From positions 1 through 50,422 of the forward strand of contig CAIRCM010000143.1 in assembly GCA_903877125.1 (NCBI GenBank): 50,422 bases of DNA, given 5' to 3'. Under the pieces are notes generated by a model. The model was not told the DNA's origin, ran no database searches, and saw only the letters and a program-made list of their open reading frames with translations. The stretch comes from an uncultured Acetobacteraceae bacterium. Its GTDB lineage: Bacteria > Pseudomonadota > Alphaproteobacteria > Acetobacterales > Acetobacteraceae. This document shows, in pieces, positions 15,830 to 25,449 of the stretch (position 1 is the first letter of the stretch; each line of letters opens with the position of its first letter). The position numbers were made by a program, and so were the translations under genes.

Positions 15830-17428
15830 TCAGTCGAACAGCGTTGCCAAGCGTTGCTTGATGCTGTCCGCGACGTAAAGGGCCAGCGCCTGGATCGTGC
15901 AGGTCGGGTTCACCCCGGCCGAGGTCACGAACAGGCTCCCATCCACCACGAACAGGTTCTTCACATCGTGGCTGCGGCCCCATTCGTTGACCACGGAGCG
16001 TTCCGGATCGCGGCCCATGCGTGCCGTGCCCATCAGGTGCCAGCCGCCATGTCCCAGCGGCTTCTCGAACCCCACATCGTAGGCTCCAGCCGCGCGCAAA
16101 ATCTCCGCGCCGCGTTCGACCGCGTAATCCAGCATCCGTCGGCTGTTCGCGCTCAACGTGTAATCGATTTTCGGTGCCGGAATCCCGTTGGAATCCTTCA
16201 GCACCGGGTCGAGCGTGACGGTGTTGTGTTCTTCCGGCAGGTCTTCGCAGATTGCCACCATGCCCGCGCGATGGCCGAACACCCGGCGGAACCCGGCATG
16301 ATGTCCCGAACCCCAGGGTATCCGCCCGTTCGACGATCCTTGCAGCGCCGCCATGATCGGCCCTTGCCCACGGGTAAACTCATACGTCCAGCCGCGCACG
16401 AACCCTCGGGACCGGTCGGTTTCGTAGAATTCCTTGCTCCAGATGCAGTCCCCCGGGCCGCGATGCCCGTCCATTTCCTGCTCGAAATACCCGTAAATCT
16501 GGGCATACGGATGAAACATCAGGTTCTTGCCGACCAGTCCGCTGGAATTGGCGATCCCGTTCGGAAATCGACCTGATTTCGAGTTCAACAGAATCCGCGG
16601 CGTTCCCACCCCGTTGCAAGCCATGATTACCACTTCGGCCGGCTGGAACACTTCCTTCCCCTCGGCATCGTAATAAACCACGCCGGACGCCATCCCATCG
16701 GCGTCAACCGTGATTTCCCGGACCCGAGCACGCGTCCGCACTTCCACCCCCGCGCGAACGGCAAGCGGCAGATAGGTGATGTCGGTGCTGGCCTTGGCCC
16801 CCTGCGCGCAACCGGACGTGCAATGCCCCAGGTTGATGCACTTCGCCCGCCCCTCGTAATCCTGCGTCGCGATGGCGCTGTCCGATGGCCACCAGTGCCA
16901 GCCCAGCTTGTTCAGCCCCTTCGCCAGCGCCTGGCCCGATACGCCCAGCGGCAAGGGCGGCATCGCCGGCTGCTTTGGCGGGTAAGCGGGATCGCCCGCC
17001 AGCCCGGAAACACCAGTCATCCGGTCGTTCTCGGCATAGAACGGCTCCAGCGTCCGGTAGTCGATCGGCCAGTCATCGCCGACGCCATCCAGCGACTTCA
17101 CCCGGAAATCCGACGGATGAAACCGCGGATAATGTCCGGCGTACAGTGTCGTCCCGCCGCCGACGCCGCAGTAATTGGCGACTTTGATCGGCGAGTTTTC
17201 CTCGGAAATCGGGTAATCCACATCCCGTCCGCGCCGGTTCGGGCTGATCGCCATGTCGCTGAAATGCCGCGACTCCCAATCCCGCCCGGTCGCGGGGAAT
17301 TCAGAGGATTTGGGCCAATCGCCCTGCTCCAGCACGACGATGCGCATCTTGGTTTCCGCGAGGCTCCACGCCACCGCACCGCCGGACGCACCGGCTCCGA
17401 TGATGACTACGTCGACCCTGTCCCGCAT
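15830..17428 (-). CDS. GMC-family FAD oxidoreductase
   Basis: 532 residues from the Met that opens the FAD Rossmann motif (VVIIGAGASGGAVAWSLAE). The frame is open upstream, but that part is the shadow of the cytochrome gene. HWHL-like active-site residues appear as GHGGWHLMGTARMG, with GVNPTCTIQALA carrying the partner Asn. CINLGHCTSGCAQGAKAS is a cysteine-rich loop typical of the gluconate/sorbose-type, cytochrome-linked branch. It should oxidise an alcohol or sugar-like substrate and pass electrons to a cytochrome, which fits the cytochrome c gene just upstream in the operon. Confidence 0.9.
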   Translation of the reverse strand: MRDRVDVVIIGAGASGGAVAWSLAETKMRIVVLEQGDWPKSSEFPATGRDWESRHFSDMAISPNRRGRDVDYPISEENSPIKVANYCGVGGGTTLYAGHYPRFHPSDFRVKSLDGVGDDWPIDYRTLEPFYAENDRMTGVSGLAGDPAYPPKQPAMPPLPLGVSGQALAKGLNKLGWHWWPSDSAIATQDYEGRAKCINLGHCTSGCAQGAKASTDITYLPLAVRAGVEVRTRARVREITVDADGMASGVVYYDAEGKEVFQPAEVVIMACNGVGTPRILLNSKSGRFPNGIANSSGLVGKNLMFHPYAQIYGYFEQEMDGHRGPGDCIWSKEFYETDRSRGFVRGWTYEFTRGQGPIMAALQGSSNGRIPWGSGHHAGFRRVFGHRAGMVAICEDLPEEHNTVTLDPVLKDSNGIPAPKIDYTLSANSRRMLDYAVERGAEILRAAGAYDVGFEKPLGHGGWHLMGTARMGRDPERSVVNEWGRSHDVKNLFVVDGSLFVTSAGVNPTCTIQALALYVADSIKQRLATLFD

Positions 17429-17486
17429 GCTGGCACGTCCGCTTGGTGTTTCCTCCCCGAGACTCCAGGAGCGAAGTGCCGCGATG

Positions 17487-17960
17487 TCAATGCCGGGGCC
17501 GGAAATCCTGATCCGGAAACGGCGTCCCGCTCGGCGGCTGAATAACCACCATCGCGCGGTTCGTGCCGCTATGGCATGCGTTGCAGGCATCCGTCAGCGC
17601 CCGGTACGCCTTGTTGAACCGCCCAACATCTCCGGCCTGAATTGCTTCCGCCACAGCCCCCATCGGGCCTTTGGTCATCGCCGGCAGCAACTCGGCGATC
17701 GGATAATTGCGCCATTTGGGCGATACGCGGGCGATCCGGTCGAACGCTTCCTGCAACTCGTGTTGCTCGTATTCCGCGTAGGCCCAGTTCCCCAATTGCC
17801 CCGCCAGCCCCAGCTTGGTGTGCCGGGGCTGTACCGTCATCGTCATCAGGTCTCCGACGCCCGGCTTGTAGGGCGGCGGAGGGTTGTCCTGTGCACGGCC
17901 GGTCAAGGGGGCGAGCAACATCGCCCCCAAACACAATGCACCGAACCGGAGGTGCTTCAC
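17487..17960 (-). CDS. Secreted c-type cytochrome
   Basis: 157 residues with a signal peptide (MKHLRFGALCLGAMLLAPLT, cleavage near GRAQ) and a single haem-attachment site CNACH at 126-130 close to the C-terminus. This layout, with a helical body before a late CxxCH, resembles cytochrome c'-like four-helix proteins. The start overlaps the stop of the flavin monooxygenase gene by four bases, and the GMC gene starts 58 bp further on. The likely role is periplasmic electron acceptor for the GMC dehydrogenase. Confidence 0.85.
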   Translation of the reverse strand: MKHLRFGALCLGAMLLAPLTGRAQDNPPPPYKPGVGDLMTMTVQPRHTKLGLAGQLGNWAYAEYEQHELQEAFDRIARVSPKWRNYPIAELLPAMTKGPMGAVAEAIQAGDVGRFNKAYRALTDACNACHSGTNRAMVVIQPPSGTPFPDQDFRPRH

Positions 17961-19195
17961 TCGCCGGCCTTTCGCAGCGCGGCGAAATCGGGAACGTTGC
18001 TGGACGATGCCGCCAGCATCGGCGATTTCGTCACCGACAACGCCGCCGTCGCCGCCTCGTTCTCGTTGATCTTCGCCATCACCGCCTGCCGCGCCCGATC
18101 GAAATATTCCCGGTTGTTGGCGACGAACTCGCGGGATTTGCGCAGCCCCGCCATATACCCGTTGATCTCGGGAATGACATAGCGCGCCACCATATCCCAG
18201 CTCCGCGCGGTATTCTCCGGGTTGGCCCAGTCGTGCACGAACCCGACGACCGTGCCGAAACCGCCGCTGACGTCGATCACCTCCTTGAGGCGCGCGACCA
18301 GATCGTCCGGCGTGCCGATCGTTGCCGCCGCACCCTTGGAAAACGCCATCGCGTCCACCGCCGAATCGCCGTCCTTGAATGGCCTCGCGCCGGGGCGCTG
18401 CAAGGTCGCGGTGATGTATTCGTTATGGTGCCGCAGCAGCCCGTCGCGCGCCTGTTCACGCGCCTTCTCCCGCGTCTCCGCGATATGCCACGACAGCAGC
18501 ACCCGCCAGTTCGCTCGGTCCACCGTCTGGCCGTGCTTCTTCGCCGCCGCCTCGGCAAAGCCCCATTGCGTCGGCAAGGCATTCAAACCCTCTTCCGACA
18601 GCGAGCCGATGGAGATGATGCCGATCCCATGTTTCCCCGCCAGCGTCATGCCGGACGGGCTGATCTGGGACGCCACGGCGAACGGCATTTCCTCCTGCAA
18701 CGGCAGCAGTTGCAACGCCGCGTCGTTCATCTGGAACCAGTCCGATTTCACCGTCACCCGTTCCCCGGCGAACAGCCGCCGGATCACGGTAATCGCCTCA
18801 TCCTGCCGGTCGCGCAGCAGCATGGGATCGACGCCCAGCGTATGCGCATCCGACGCCAGTGCCCCGGGCCCCGATCCGAAGATCGCGCGCCCGCCGCTCA
18901 TGTAATCCAGTTGCACCATGCGTTGCGCGACATGGAACGGGTGATGATAGGGCAGGGACACAACGCCCGTCGCCAGCTTGATCCGCGCCGTCCGCTGCGC
19001 CGCCGCGGCCAGGAACATCTCCGGCGAGGCGATCATCTCCCAGCCCGACGAATGATGCTCACCGCACCAGAACTCATCGTAACCGAGCTTGTCGAGCTGC
19101 TCGACGAGGGCGATGTCGCGCTGGAATTGCAGCATCGGGTGTTCGCCGATGGGGTGGTGCGGGGCAAGGAAGGCGCCGAAGCGAAGGCGAGGCAT
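17957..19195 (-). CDS. Luciferase-like flavin monooxygenase (LimB-like)
   Basis: 412 residues with AGGAG before the ATG. GYDEFWCGEHHSSGWEMIAS, VVSLPYHHPFHVAQRMVQLD and IFGSGPGALASDAHTLG are hallmarks of LLM-class FMN-dependent oxygenases. From memory they are closest to the limonene 1,2-monooxygenase-like branch. It would need reduced flavin from a separate reductase, and none is encoded nearby. It is the first gene of the leftward operon with cytochrome c, GMC oxidoreductase and TauD-type dioxygenase. That suggests stepwise oxidation of a terpenoid-like or other hydrophobic compound; the substrate is an inference. Confidence 0.9.
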   Translation of the reverse strand: MPRLRFGAFLAPHHPIGEHPMLQFQRDIALVEQLDKLGYDEFWCGEHHSSGWEMIASPEMFLAAAAQRTARIKLATGVVSLPYHHPFHVAQRMVQLDYMSGGRAIFGSGPGALASDAHTLGVDPMLLRDRQDEAITVIRRLFAGERVTVKSDWFQMNDAALQLLPLQEEMPFAVASQISPSGMTLAGKHGIGIISIGSLSEEGLNALPTQWGFAEAAAKKHGQTVDRANWRVLLSWHIAETREKAREQARDGLLRHHNEYITATLQRPGARPFKDGDSAVDAMAFSKGAAATIGTPDDLVARLKEVIDVSGGFGTVVGFVHDWANPENTARSWDMVARYVIPEINGYMAGLRKSREFVANNREYFDRARQAVMAKINENEAATAALSVTKSPMLAASSSNVPDFAALRKAGE

Positions 19196-19289
19196 GGGGT
19201 CACTCCTGAAGGTGGCGCAGGGTCTCAGGACGCGGCACCGTCGTCAACGCGGCCTTGAACCGCCCCGCCGTCCAGGCGATCATGCGGCC

Positions 19290-20339
19290 ATGTCGCAACC
19301 CTCGGCCTCGTCCCCCAACCGGGACAATAATTTCAACCTGCTCAGATTGTTTTTCGCGTCTTTGGTCATCGTGTCTCATTCGCCGGAGCTGGTGGATGGG
19401 ACCCGCTCGCGCGCAATTTTCACCGCGATGTTTGGCACCCTGACCGGCGGCGATGTCGCGGTCGATGGGTTCTTTCTGATCAGCGGGTACCTCATCACCC
19501 AGAGCTTCCTCCGCACGTCATCGGTCCTGGAATACTTGAAGAAGCGCATCGCCCGTATTTTCCCGGGCTATGCCGTCGCCTTTCTCCTGTGTGCCTTGAT
19601 CGTCGCGCCGTTCGTCGGTGGCGCAGGGGTCTGGTCCGTCGCCGGGATCGGAAAGCTGTTGAGCCAGATGGCGACCCTGTTGCCGCCGAAGGTGATCGGG
19701 GTCTTCCCCGGCCTGCCGCAGCCATCCCTGAACGCCTCCCTCTGGACCATCCGGTTCGAGTTCGAATGTTACCTGGCGGTTGCCGCGTTCGGCCTGTTGG
19801 GCTTCCTCCAACCCCGGTTCCGGCCCGTCATCGCCATCGCCGCCGCGGTCCTGCTGTGCATCGGAATCGCCGGCGCCGTGACCGGCGGGCATCAGGTCCA
19901 CGAACCGGCTTTGCCGACCTTGGCCAAGGACACGCGGTTTTTCATGATCTTCGCCGTCGGTGCGGTGTATTTCCTGTTTCGGGAGCGGATAAAGCTCCAC
20001 GGCCTCGGCGCCGCCATCGCCATCGCCGCCCTGATCCCCGCGATGGCCTTCTGGCACTTGGCCGAACCCGCCTTCGCCGTATGCGGCGGCTACCTCATCT
20101 TCTGGTTCGCCTTTCAGGCGCCAATCATCCACCTCGGCCCCCTCACACGCAGCGACGACATTTCCTACGGCATCTACCTCTACGGTTGGCCGGTGCAGAC
20201 GCTGATCATCTGGCATGACCGAACGATCGATCCGTGGCTTCTCAGCGCCCTCGCCCTCGCGATCGCCGCGGCCCTTGGCTACGCGAGTTGGCGGCTGGTG
20301 GAAAAACCATGCCTGAGGCTGGCGCACAGCCGCGTCTAG
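19290..20339 (+). CDS. Acyltransferase family 3 membrane protein
   Basis: 349 residues from the ATG at 19290. The frame is open upstream, but that sequence is antisense to the monooxygenase gene. NNFNLLRLFFASLVIVSHS and VDGFFLISGYLITQSFL are the first two motifs of the OafA/YrhL-type O-acyltransferases, including the conserved His in SHS. About ten transmembrane segments follow, ending with SWRLVEKPCL, the usual family ending. It probably O-acetylates a surface glycan or lipid. It is divergent from the redox operon and looks unrelated to the catabolic genes. Confidence 0.85.
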   Translation: MSQPSASSPNRDNNFNLLRLFFASLVIVSHSPELVDGTRSRAIFTAMFGTLTGGDVAVDGFFLISGYLITQSFLRTSSVLEYLKKRIARIFPGYAVAFLLCALIVAPFVGGAGVWSVAGIGKLLSQMATLLPPKVIGVFPGLPQPSLNASLWTIRFEFECYLAVAAFGLLGFLQPRFRPVIAIAAAVLLCIGIAGAVTGGHQVHEPALPTLAKDTRFFMIFAVGAVYFLFRERIKLHGLGAAIAIAALIPAMAFWHLAEPAFAVCGGYLIFWFAFQAPIIHLGPLTRSDDISYGIYLYGWPVQTLIIWHDRTIDPWLLSALALAIAAALGYASWRLVEKPCLRLAHSRV

Positions 20340-20375
20340 GCCGATAATCCCGCCAACGATAGAGGATGCGTCTTC

Positions 20376-21584
20376 ATGAGTGGCCCGCTCGCCGGTATTC
20401 GTTTGCTCGACCTCACCACGGTGCAGATGGGCCCGTGGTGCACCCGTATTCTCGCGGATTTCGGCGCCGACGTGATCAAGGTCGAGGCACCAGGCGGCGA
20501 CTCCTCCCGTTACACCGGCGTCCCCAAACATCGCGGCATGAGCGGCACCTTCCAGCACAACGGCCGCGGCAAGCGTTCGATCGCCCTCGACCTCAAGCAG
20601 CCCGAGGCGCGGGACGCCATCCTCAAGCTGATCCCCGGCGTCGACGCGCTGGCCTCCAACATCCGGCAGGCCGCCCTCGCGCGCCTTGGCCTGGACTACG
20701 AGTCGATCCGCAAGATCAATCCGAAAATCGTCTACCTCAGCATGGTCGGTTACGGCAGCGCCGGGCGCTATGCCGGCCGCCCGGCCTATGACGACCTGAT
20801 CCAAGCGGCCTCCGCCATCCCAACCCTGTTGCAACGGTCCACCGGCGAACCCCGCTTCATCCCGATGGCCGCCATCGACCGGATCGTCGGGGGGGCCGCG
20901 GCGAACGCCCTGCTCGCAGGCCTCCTGTGCCAGGCCCGCACCGGCCAGGGCCAGATGATCGAGGTCCCGATGTTCGAGACCATGGCCCAGTTCGTGTTGT
21001 CCGAACACATGCAGGGCCAGACCTTCGACCCGCCGACCAGCCCCGCCGGCTATCCCCGCACCCTCTCGCGCAGTCGCCGTCCCTATGCCAGCAAGGACGG
21101 TTTCATCGCCGTGCTCCCCTACAACGACGGCCAGTGGAAACGCTTTTTCGAAGCCGTCGGTAAAGGTCACCTGCTGGAAAACGACCCGCGCTTCGCCGAC
21201 ATCGGCGCCCGCACCGCGAATATCGACGCGCTCTACGACATGATCGCGGACGAGGTGAAAACCCGCACCAACGCCGAATGGCTGGCCCTGCTGCAGGAAA
21301 ACGACATCCCCTGCATGGTGCCGCACACGCTGGAATCCCTGATGGAGGACCCGCACCTCCACGATGCCAACTTCTTCCATTGGGTCGATCACCCGTCCGA
21401 GGGCCGTATCCGCATCATGCGCGAACCCAGCACCTGGTCCGAAACCGTCCCCCCGCTCGCCGGTCGTTTCGCCCCCCGGCTCGGGCAGCATACCCGCGAA
21501 GTCCTTGCCGAGGCCGGCCTGGGCCCCGAAACAATCGACGACCTGTTAGCCCGCAAAATCGCCAACACGGATGGACAGTCATGA
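20376..21584 (+). CDS. CaiB/BaiF family CoA transferase (copy 1)
   Basis: 402 residues. GIRLLDLTTVQMGPWCTRIL then ADFGADVIKVE and NGRGKRSIALDLK are the class III CoA-transferase N-terminus. RPAYDDLIQAAS carries the Asp that forms the acyl intermediate. The fold and length are normal for the family. It would activate a carboxylic acid by moving CoA from a donor such as succinyl-CoA. Its stop overlaps the start of an orphan periplasmic binding protein gene (ATGA), an unusual pairing. It is paralogous to the gene at 24259. Confidence 0.9.
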   Translation: MSGPLAGIRLLDLTTVQMGPWCTRILADFGADVIKVEAPGGDSSRYTGVPKHRGMSGTFQHNGRGKRSIALDLKQPEARDAILKLIPGVDALASNIRQAALARLGLDYESIRKINPKIVYLSMVGYGSAGRYAGRPAYDDLIQAASAIPTLLQRSTGEPRFIPMAAIDRIVGGAAANALLAGLLCQARTGQGQMIEVPMFETMAQFVLSEHMQGQTFDPPTSPAGYPRTLSRSRRPYASKDGFIAVLPYNDGQWKRFFEAVGKGHLLENDPRFADIGARTANIDALYDMIADEVKTRTNAEWLALLQENDIPCMVPHTLESLMEDPHLHDANFFHWVDHPSEGRIRIMREPSTWSETVPPLAGRFAPRLGQHTREVLAEAGLGPETIDDLLARKIANTDGQS

Positions 21585-22579
21585 TGAAGTTGCTGATTTC
21601 GCTGCTGGTGCTCCTGGCTTTGGCCTACGCGCCGCGAGTGCGCGCGGAAGCCAACGAAGTGCGCATCGTGATGCCCTACGGCCTGGGTTATCTGCCGGTC
21701 TATGTCGCCGTGGACCGTGGGCTGATCCAGCAGCGCGCCGCGGCCGCCGGGTTGGGCGAGGTCAAGGTTACGCTGACCCACATGGCCAGCGGTCCCGCCA
21801 GCAGCGACCTGATCCTGTCGGGCGATGCCGATCTGGCGATGGGCGGGTTCGGCCCGGCCTTCGTGCTGTGGGACAAGACCAAGGGCAAAATTCGGATCAT
21901 GACCCCGCTGTCCGGCGGACCCATTCTGCTGCTGTCCAACGACCCGCATCTGCGGACCATCAAGGACATCGGACCCAACGATCGTATCGCCATCAGCGCG
22001 TTGAAGGTGACGGCGCAGGCGCTGGCGATGCAGATGGCGGCCGCGAAGGAATATGGCTGGGACCAGCGGTTTAAATTCGACTCCAACCTCGTCCCCATGT
22101 CCAACCCCGACGGCATGGCGATCGTGCTCAGCGGCCAGGGCGCGGTGCGCAGCCAGTTGGCCATCACGCCATTCGCCGATGAGATGCTGGAATCCGGCAA
22201 AGTGCATCTGGTGATGAACTCGGAAGATTATATCGAGGCTGGGTCGTCCATCTCCGCGCTTTACGTCGCGGCCAAGTTCCACGAGGCCAGTCCGAAATTA
22301 TACGCCGCCACGGCCGCGGCGATGGAGGACGCGTTCGCCTTCATCAAATCCAACCCGCATGAAGCAGCCCAGATCTATGTCGCGCACGAACCCCAGAAGC
22401 GCGATCTCGCGTGGATCGAGGCGATGGTCACGAATCCGAAAATCATGCGCTACAGCTCCACCCCCAAGGGTTTCCAGAAAGGCGCTGACTTCATGTTCGA
22501 GGCTGGAACGCTCAAAACCAAGCCGGCGAGCTGGAAGGATCTCGTGTGGGAGAATATGTGGGGCAAGGACGGAAGCTGA
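21581..22579 (+). CDS. Orphan periplasmic substrate-binding protein, NMT1/TauA-like
   Basis: 332 residues starting at the ATG that overlaps the CoA-transferase stop; the next codon is also ATG. A signal peptide (MKLLISLLVLLALAYAPRVRA) precedes IVMPYGLGYLPVYVAVDRGL, the usual N-terminus of the nitrate/sulfonate/taurine or NMT1/THI5-like solute-binding group. SGDADLAMGGFGPAFVLWDK is the matching ligand-site loop. No ABC permease or ATPase lies nearby, so it may work with a transporter encoded elsewhere. Its stop abuts the stop of the opposing GMC gene. Confidence 0.8.
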   Translation: MMKLLISLLVLLALAYAPRVRAEANEVRIVMPYGLGYLPVYVAVDRGLIQQRAAAAGLGEVKVTLTHMASGPASSDLILSGDADLAMGGFGPAFVLWDKTKGKIRIMTPLSGGPILLLSNDPHLRTIKDIGPNDRIAISALKVTAQALAMQMAAAKEYGWDQRFKFDSNLVPMSNPDGMAIVLSGQGAVRSQLAITPFADEMLESGKVHLVMNSEDYIEAGSSISALYVAAKFHEASPKLYAATAAAMEDAFAFIKSNPHEAAQIYVAHEPQKRDLAWIEAMVTNPKIMRYSSTPKGFQKGADFMFEAGTLKTKPASWKDLVWENMWGKDGS

Positions 22580-24193
22580 TCACCCGGCATCCTCCAACAT
22601 CATCGCCGCCCCCTTCTCCGCCACCATGATCGTCGGAGCATTCGTATTCCCCGCCGGCACGCTCGGCATCACCGACGCATCGATCACCCGCAACCCCGCC
22701 ACGCCATAAACCCGTAGCCGAGGGTCCACCACCGCATCGCTCCCCTCCGGCCCCATCCGGCACGAGCCGACAGGATGCAGGTTGGAGATGGCGTTCTCCC
22801 GAATAGCCTTTTCGAAATCCGCGTCGGTCTGTACCCGGAAGCCCGGAATGATCTCCTCCACCACATATTTCGCCAGCGACGGCTGCTGCGTGAACGCCCG
22901 CACCATCCGCATCGCCGTGATCATGGCCTGGAGATCGTACTGAGTCTGCAAGAAGTTGAATTTGATCGCTGGTGCCGCCAACGGATCCGCGCTCTTCAGC
23001 ATCACCGATCCCCGAGCATCGGGTTTCAAATGAATTGCACTCAGACTGAACCCGGGAAATTTATGCGCGATCGCCCCCTTCGGCCCACGAAGCGCATAGG
23101 AGAACGGCGAGAAATTGAACTGCAAATCCGGCCGCTCCAACCGCGAATCGCTGCGCGCGAAACCACCCGCGGGCACCCCGTTCGAAGCCAAAGGTCCCGA
23201 TTTGGCCAGGAGATAGCGCGCATAGGCCATCGCTTGGCGGGGCAGGGAGTTCGCCAGATCGTTCATTGTCACGCCCGGCGTGCTGCGATAGGCATGCCGC
23301 ACGTAGAAATGATCCTGCATATGCGACCCAACCGCGGGCATATCCCGTAAAACCTCGATCCCGAACGATTGCAGCAACGCACCCGGCCCAATGCCCGACA
23401 GTTGCAACAGTTGCGGCGAGTTAAATACCCCGCCGCAAACCACCACCTCCCCGCGTGCCCGCGACGTCCGAGGCACCCCATTCTCCCGGTATTCCACCCC
23501 AACCGCGCGCCCGTTCTCGATCACGATCCGCGTTGCCATCGAATTCGGCCGCACCACCAGGTTTCCGCGCGCCCGAGCCGGCGCCAGATACGCGGTCGCC
23601 GTGCTCCAGCGCTTGCTGTTGCCGGTCGTCGCTTGAAAATGCCCGGCACCCTCTTGCGTCGCCCCATTCACGTCGGGATTGCGCGGCAGTCCGTACTCCA
23701 CCATTCCCGCGATGACCGCATCCGTCAGTTCGTGCCCCGGCTCCCGGTCGGTCACGGTCAACGGCCCGCCGACCCCGTGATACGTGTCTTCCCCCTTCAG
23801 TCGGTTTTCCGCCTTCTTGAAGTAAGGCAGCACCGAGTCGTAATCCCAACCGGTACATCCCCGCTGCCGCCATTCGTCGTAATCTGCATGGTTGCCCCGC
23901 ATATAAACCATGCCGTTGATCGAACTCGTCCCGCCCAGCACCTTCCCCCGCGGCGAATACATTTTGCGGCCGTTCAGTTGCTCTTCCGGTTCGGAATCGT
24001 ACATCCAGTTCACCTTGGGGTCGGCGAATACGCGCGAAAACCCCATGGGCACATGGATCCAGCGATTGGTGTCGGGCGGCCCGGCTTCCAGCAGCAACAC
24101 CCGATAGCGTCCGGACTCGCTCAGCCGAGCGGCGACGCAGCAGCCGGCCGAACCGGCCCCGGTGACGATGTAGTCGAAGGCTTCCTCGGCCAT
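22580..24193 (-). CDS. GMC-family oxidoreductase, choline dehydrogenase-like
   Basis: 537 residues from the ATG with GGAGG seven bases upstream. The FAD motif is YIVTGAGSAGCCVAARLSE. GKVLGGTSSINGMVYMRG and GGVFNSPQLLQLSGIGP are the two GMC signatures. NLHPVGSCRMG holds the catalytic His, and PAGNTNAPTIMVAEKGA the second active-site residue (Asn). It is of the alcohol/choline dehydrogenase type, cytoplasmic, with no signal peptide. It converges on the orphan binding-protein gene and diverges from the second CoA transferase, fitting oxidation of an alcohol to the acid that the CoA transferases activate. Confidence 0.9.
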   Translation of the reverse strand: MAEEAFDYIVTGAGSAGCCVAARLSESGRYRVLLLEAGPPDTNRWIHVPMGFSRVFADPKVNWMYDSEPEEQLNGRKMYSPRGKVLGGTSSINGMVYMRGNHADYDEWRQRGCTGWDYDSVLPYFKKAENRLKGEDTYHGVGGPLTVTDREPGHELTDAVIAGMVEYGLPRNPDVNGATQEGAGHFQATTGNSKRWSTATAYLAPARARGNLVVRPNSMATRIVIENGRAVGVEYRENGVPRTSRARGEVVVCGGVFNSPQLLQLSGIGPGALLQSFGIEVLRDMPAVGSHMQDHFYVRHAYRSTPGVTMNDLANSLPRQAMAYARYLLAKSGPLASNGVPAGGFARSDSRLERPDLQFNFSPFSYALRGPKGAIAHKFPGFSLSAIHLKPDARGSVMLKSADPLAAPAIKFNFLQTQYDLQAMITAMRMVRAFTQQPSLAKYVVEEIIPGFRVQTDADFEKAIRENAISNLHPVGSCRMGPEGSDAVVDPRLRVYGVAGLRVIDASVMPSVPAGNTNAPTIMVAEKGAAMMLEDAG

Positions 24194-24258
24194 GCTGTTT
24201 CCTCCCATATCCGGCCCGCCTATTCTGTTGGGCGTTAACCGGAAACGTGGCGGAAAGC

Positions 24259-25446
24259 ATGACCGAAGCAACCGGCCCACTCAAGGGCATCAGAATTCTC
24301 GACCTCACCACAGTCGTCCTTGGACCCTTTGCCACGCAGACGCTGGGCGACTGGGGCGCGGACGTGATCAAGATCGAGGGCCTGAACGGCGACACCGCCC
24401 GCAACTCCGGCCTGTTCCGCAATCGCGGCATGGCTTCCAACTTCCTCCAACTCAACCGCAACAAGCGCTCGGTTGCGCTGGACCTGAAAACCGAGGGCGG
24501 GAAGGAGGCCCTCCGCCGCCTGATACCCACGGCGGATGCGATCGTGACGAATATCCGGCCGGCCGGTATGGGCCGTCTCGGCTTCGGGTACGAGGCGTGC
24601 AAGGCGCTGAATCCACGTTTGATCTATGCCGTCGCCACCGGTTTCGGCCAGGACGGCCCCTGGCGCGCCCGCCCGGCCTTCGATGAAATCATCCAGGCCG
24701 CCAGCGGCTTCGCCTCCGCCATCGGTTCCGACGACGAGCCGCAATTCGTTGCCAGCCTCGCCGCCGACAAGCTGACCGGCATGGCCATGGTCTCCGCCGT
24801 CTGCGCCGCGCTGTTCCAACGCGAACGCAGCGGCGAAGGGCAGTTGGTCGAGGTCCCGATGCTGGAAACCCTGACCGCCTTCAACAGCGTCGAAATGATG
24901 GGTGGCCTGAGCTTCGAACCGCCCATCGGCCCGCCCGTCTACAAGCGCATGCGCCACCGCAAACCCGCCCGCACCAAGGACGGCTGGATGACCATGCTGC
25001 CTTACTCCGCCGCGAACTGGAACGCGTTCTTCGAGGCCGTTGGCCGCCCCGAACTGACCGAGGAACTGGGCATCAACGACCCCGTCCGCCGTGCCCAGAA
25101 CATCGACGTCGTCTACGAGAAAATGCGCGAGATCGCTTTGACCCGCACGACCGCGGAATGGGAGGAACTGCTGCTCCGCATCGACGTCCCCCACACGTCC
25201 TTCACCCGCATGACGGAGGTCACCGAACAGCCGCATTTGAAGGCGGTCGGGATGTTCCCCGTGGTGGACCATCCCACCCAGGGTGCGCTCCGCCTCGCCC
25301 GCCCATCCACCAAATTCGCCGACACCCCCGCGAACATTCGCCGCCCCGTCCCCTTGCTGGGCGAACACACGGCCGAAGTGCTGAAGGAAGTTGGATTTTC
25401 CGACGCTGAAATCGATGCGCTGCGCACGGAAAAAGCCGCCCGATAG
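24259..25446 (+). CDS. CaiB/BaiF family CoA transferase (copy 2)
   Basis: 395 residues from ATG 24259; a GTG at 24247 in frame could add four residues. GIRILDLTTVVLGPFATQTL, DWGADVIKIEG and NRNKRSVALDLK match the class III family. RPAFDEIIQAASGF carries the catalytic Asp. It parallels the copy at 20376 along its whole length but is clearly diverged, so the two probably act on different acids or form a heterodimer. It diverges from the GMC gene and ends three bases before the converging PrpD-like gene. Confidence 0.9.
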   Translation: MTEATGPLKGIRILDLTTVVLGPFATQTLGDWGADVIKIEGLNGDTARNSGLFRNRGMASNFLQLNRNKRSVALDLKTEGGKEALRRLIPTADAIVTNIRPAGMGRLGFGYEACKALNPRLIYAVATGFGQDGPWRARPAFDEIIQAASGFASAIGSDDEPQFVASLAADKLTGMAMVSAVCAALFQRERSGEGQLVEVPMLETLTAFNSVEMMGGLSFEPPIGPPVYKRMRHRKPARTKDGWMTMLPYSAANWNAFFEAVGRPELTEELGINDPVRRAQNIDVVYEKMREIALTRTTAEWEELLLRIDVPHTSFTRMTEVTEQPHLKAVGMFPVVDHPTQGALRLARPSTKFADTPANIRRPVPLLGEHTAEVLKEVGFSDAEIDALRTEKAAR

Positions 25447-25449
25447 ACC

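Noticed and set aside
17642-21491. Several long open frames opposite the flavin monooxygenase, acyltransferase and CoA transferase genes.
   Set aside because: They lack domain motifs and are Arg/Pro/Gly-rich shadows of well-supported genes on the other strand.
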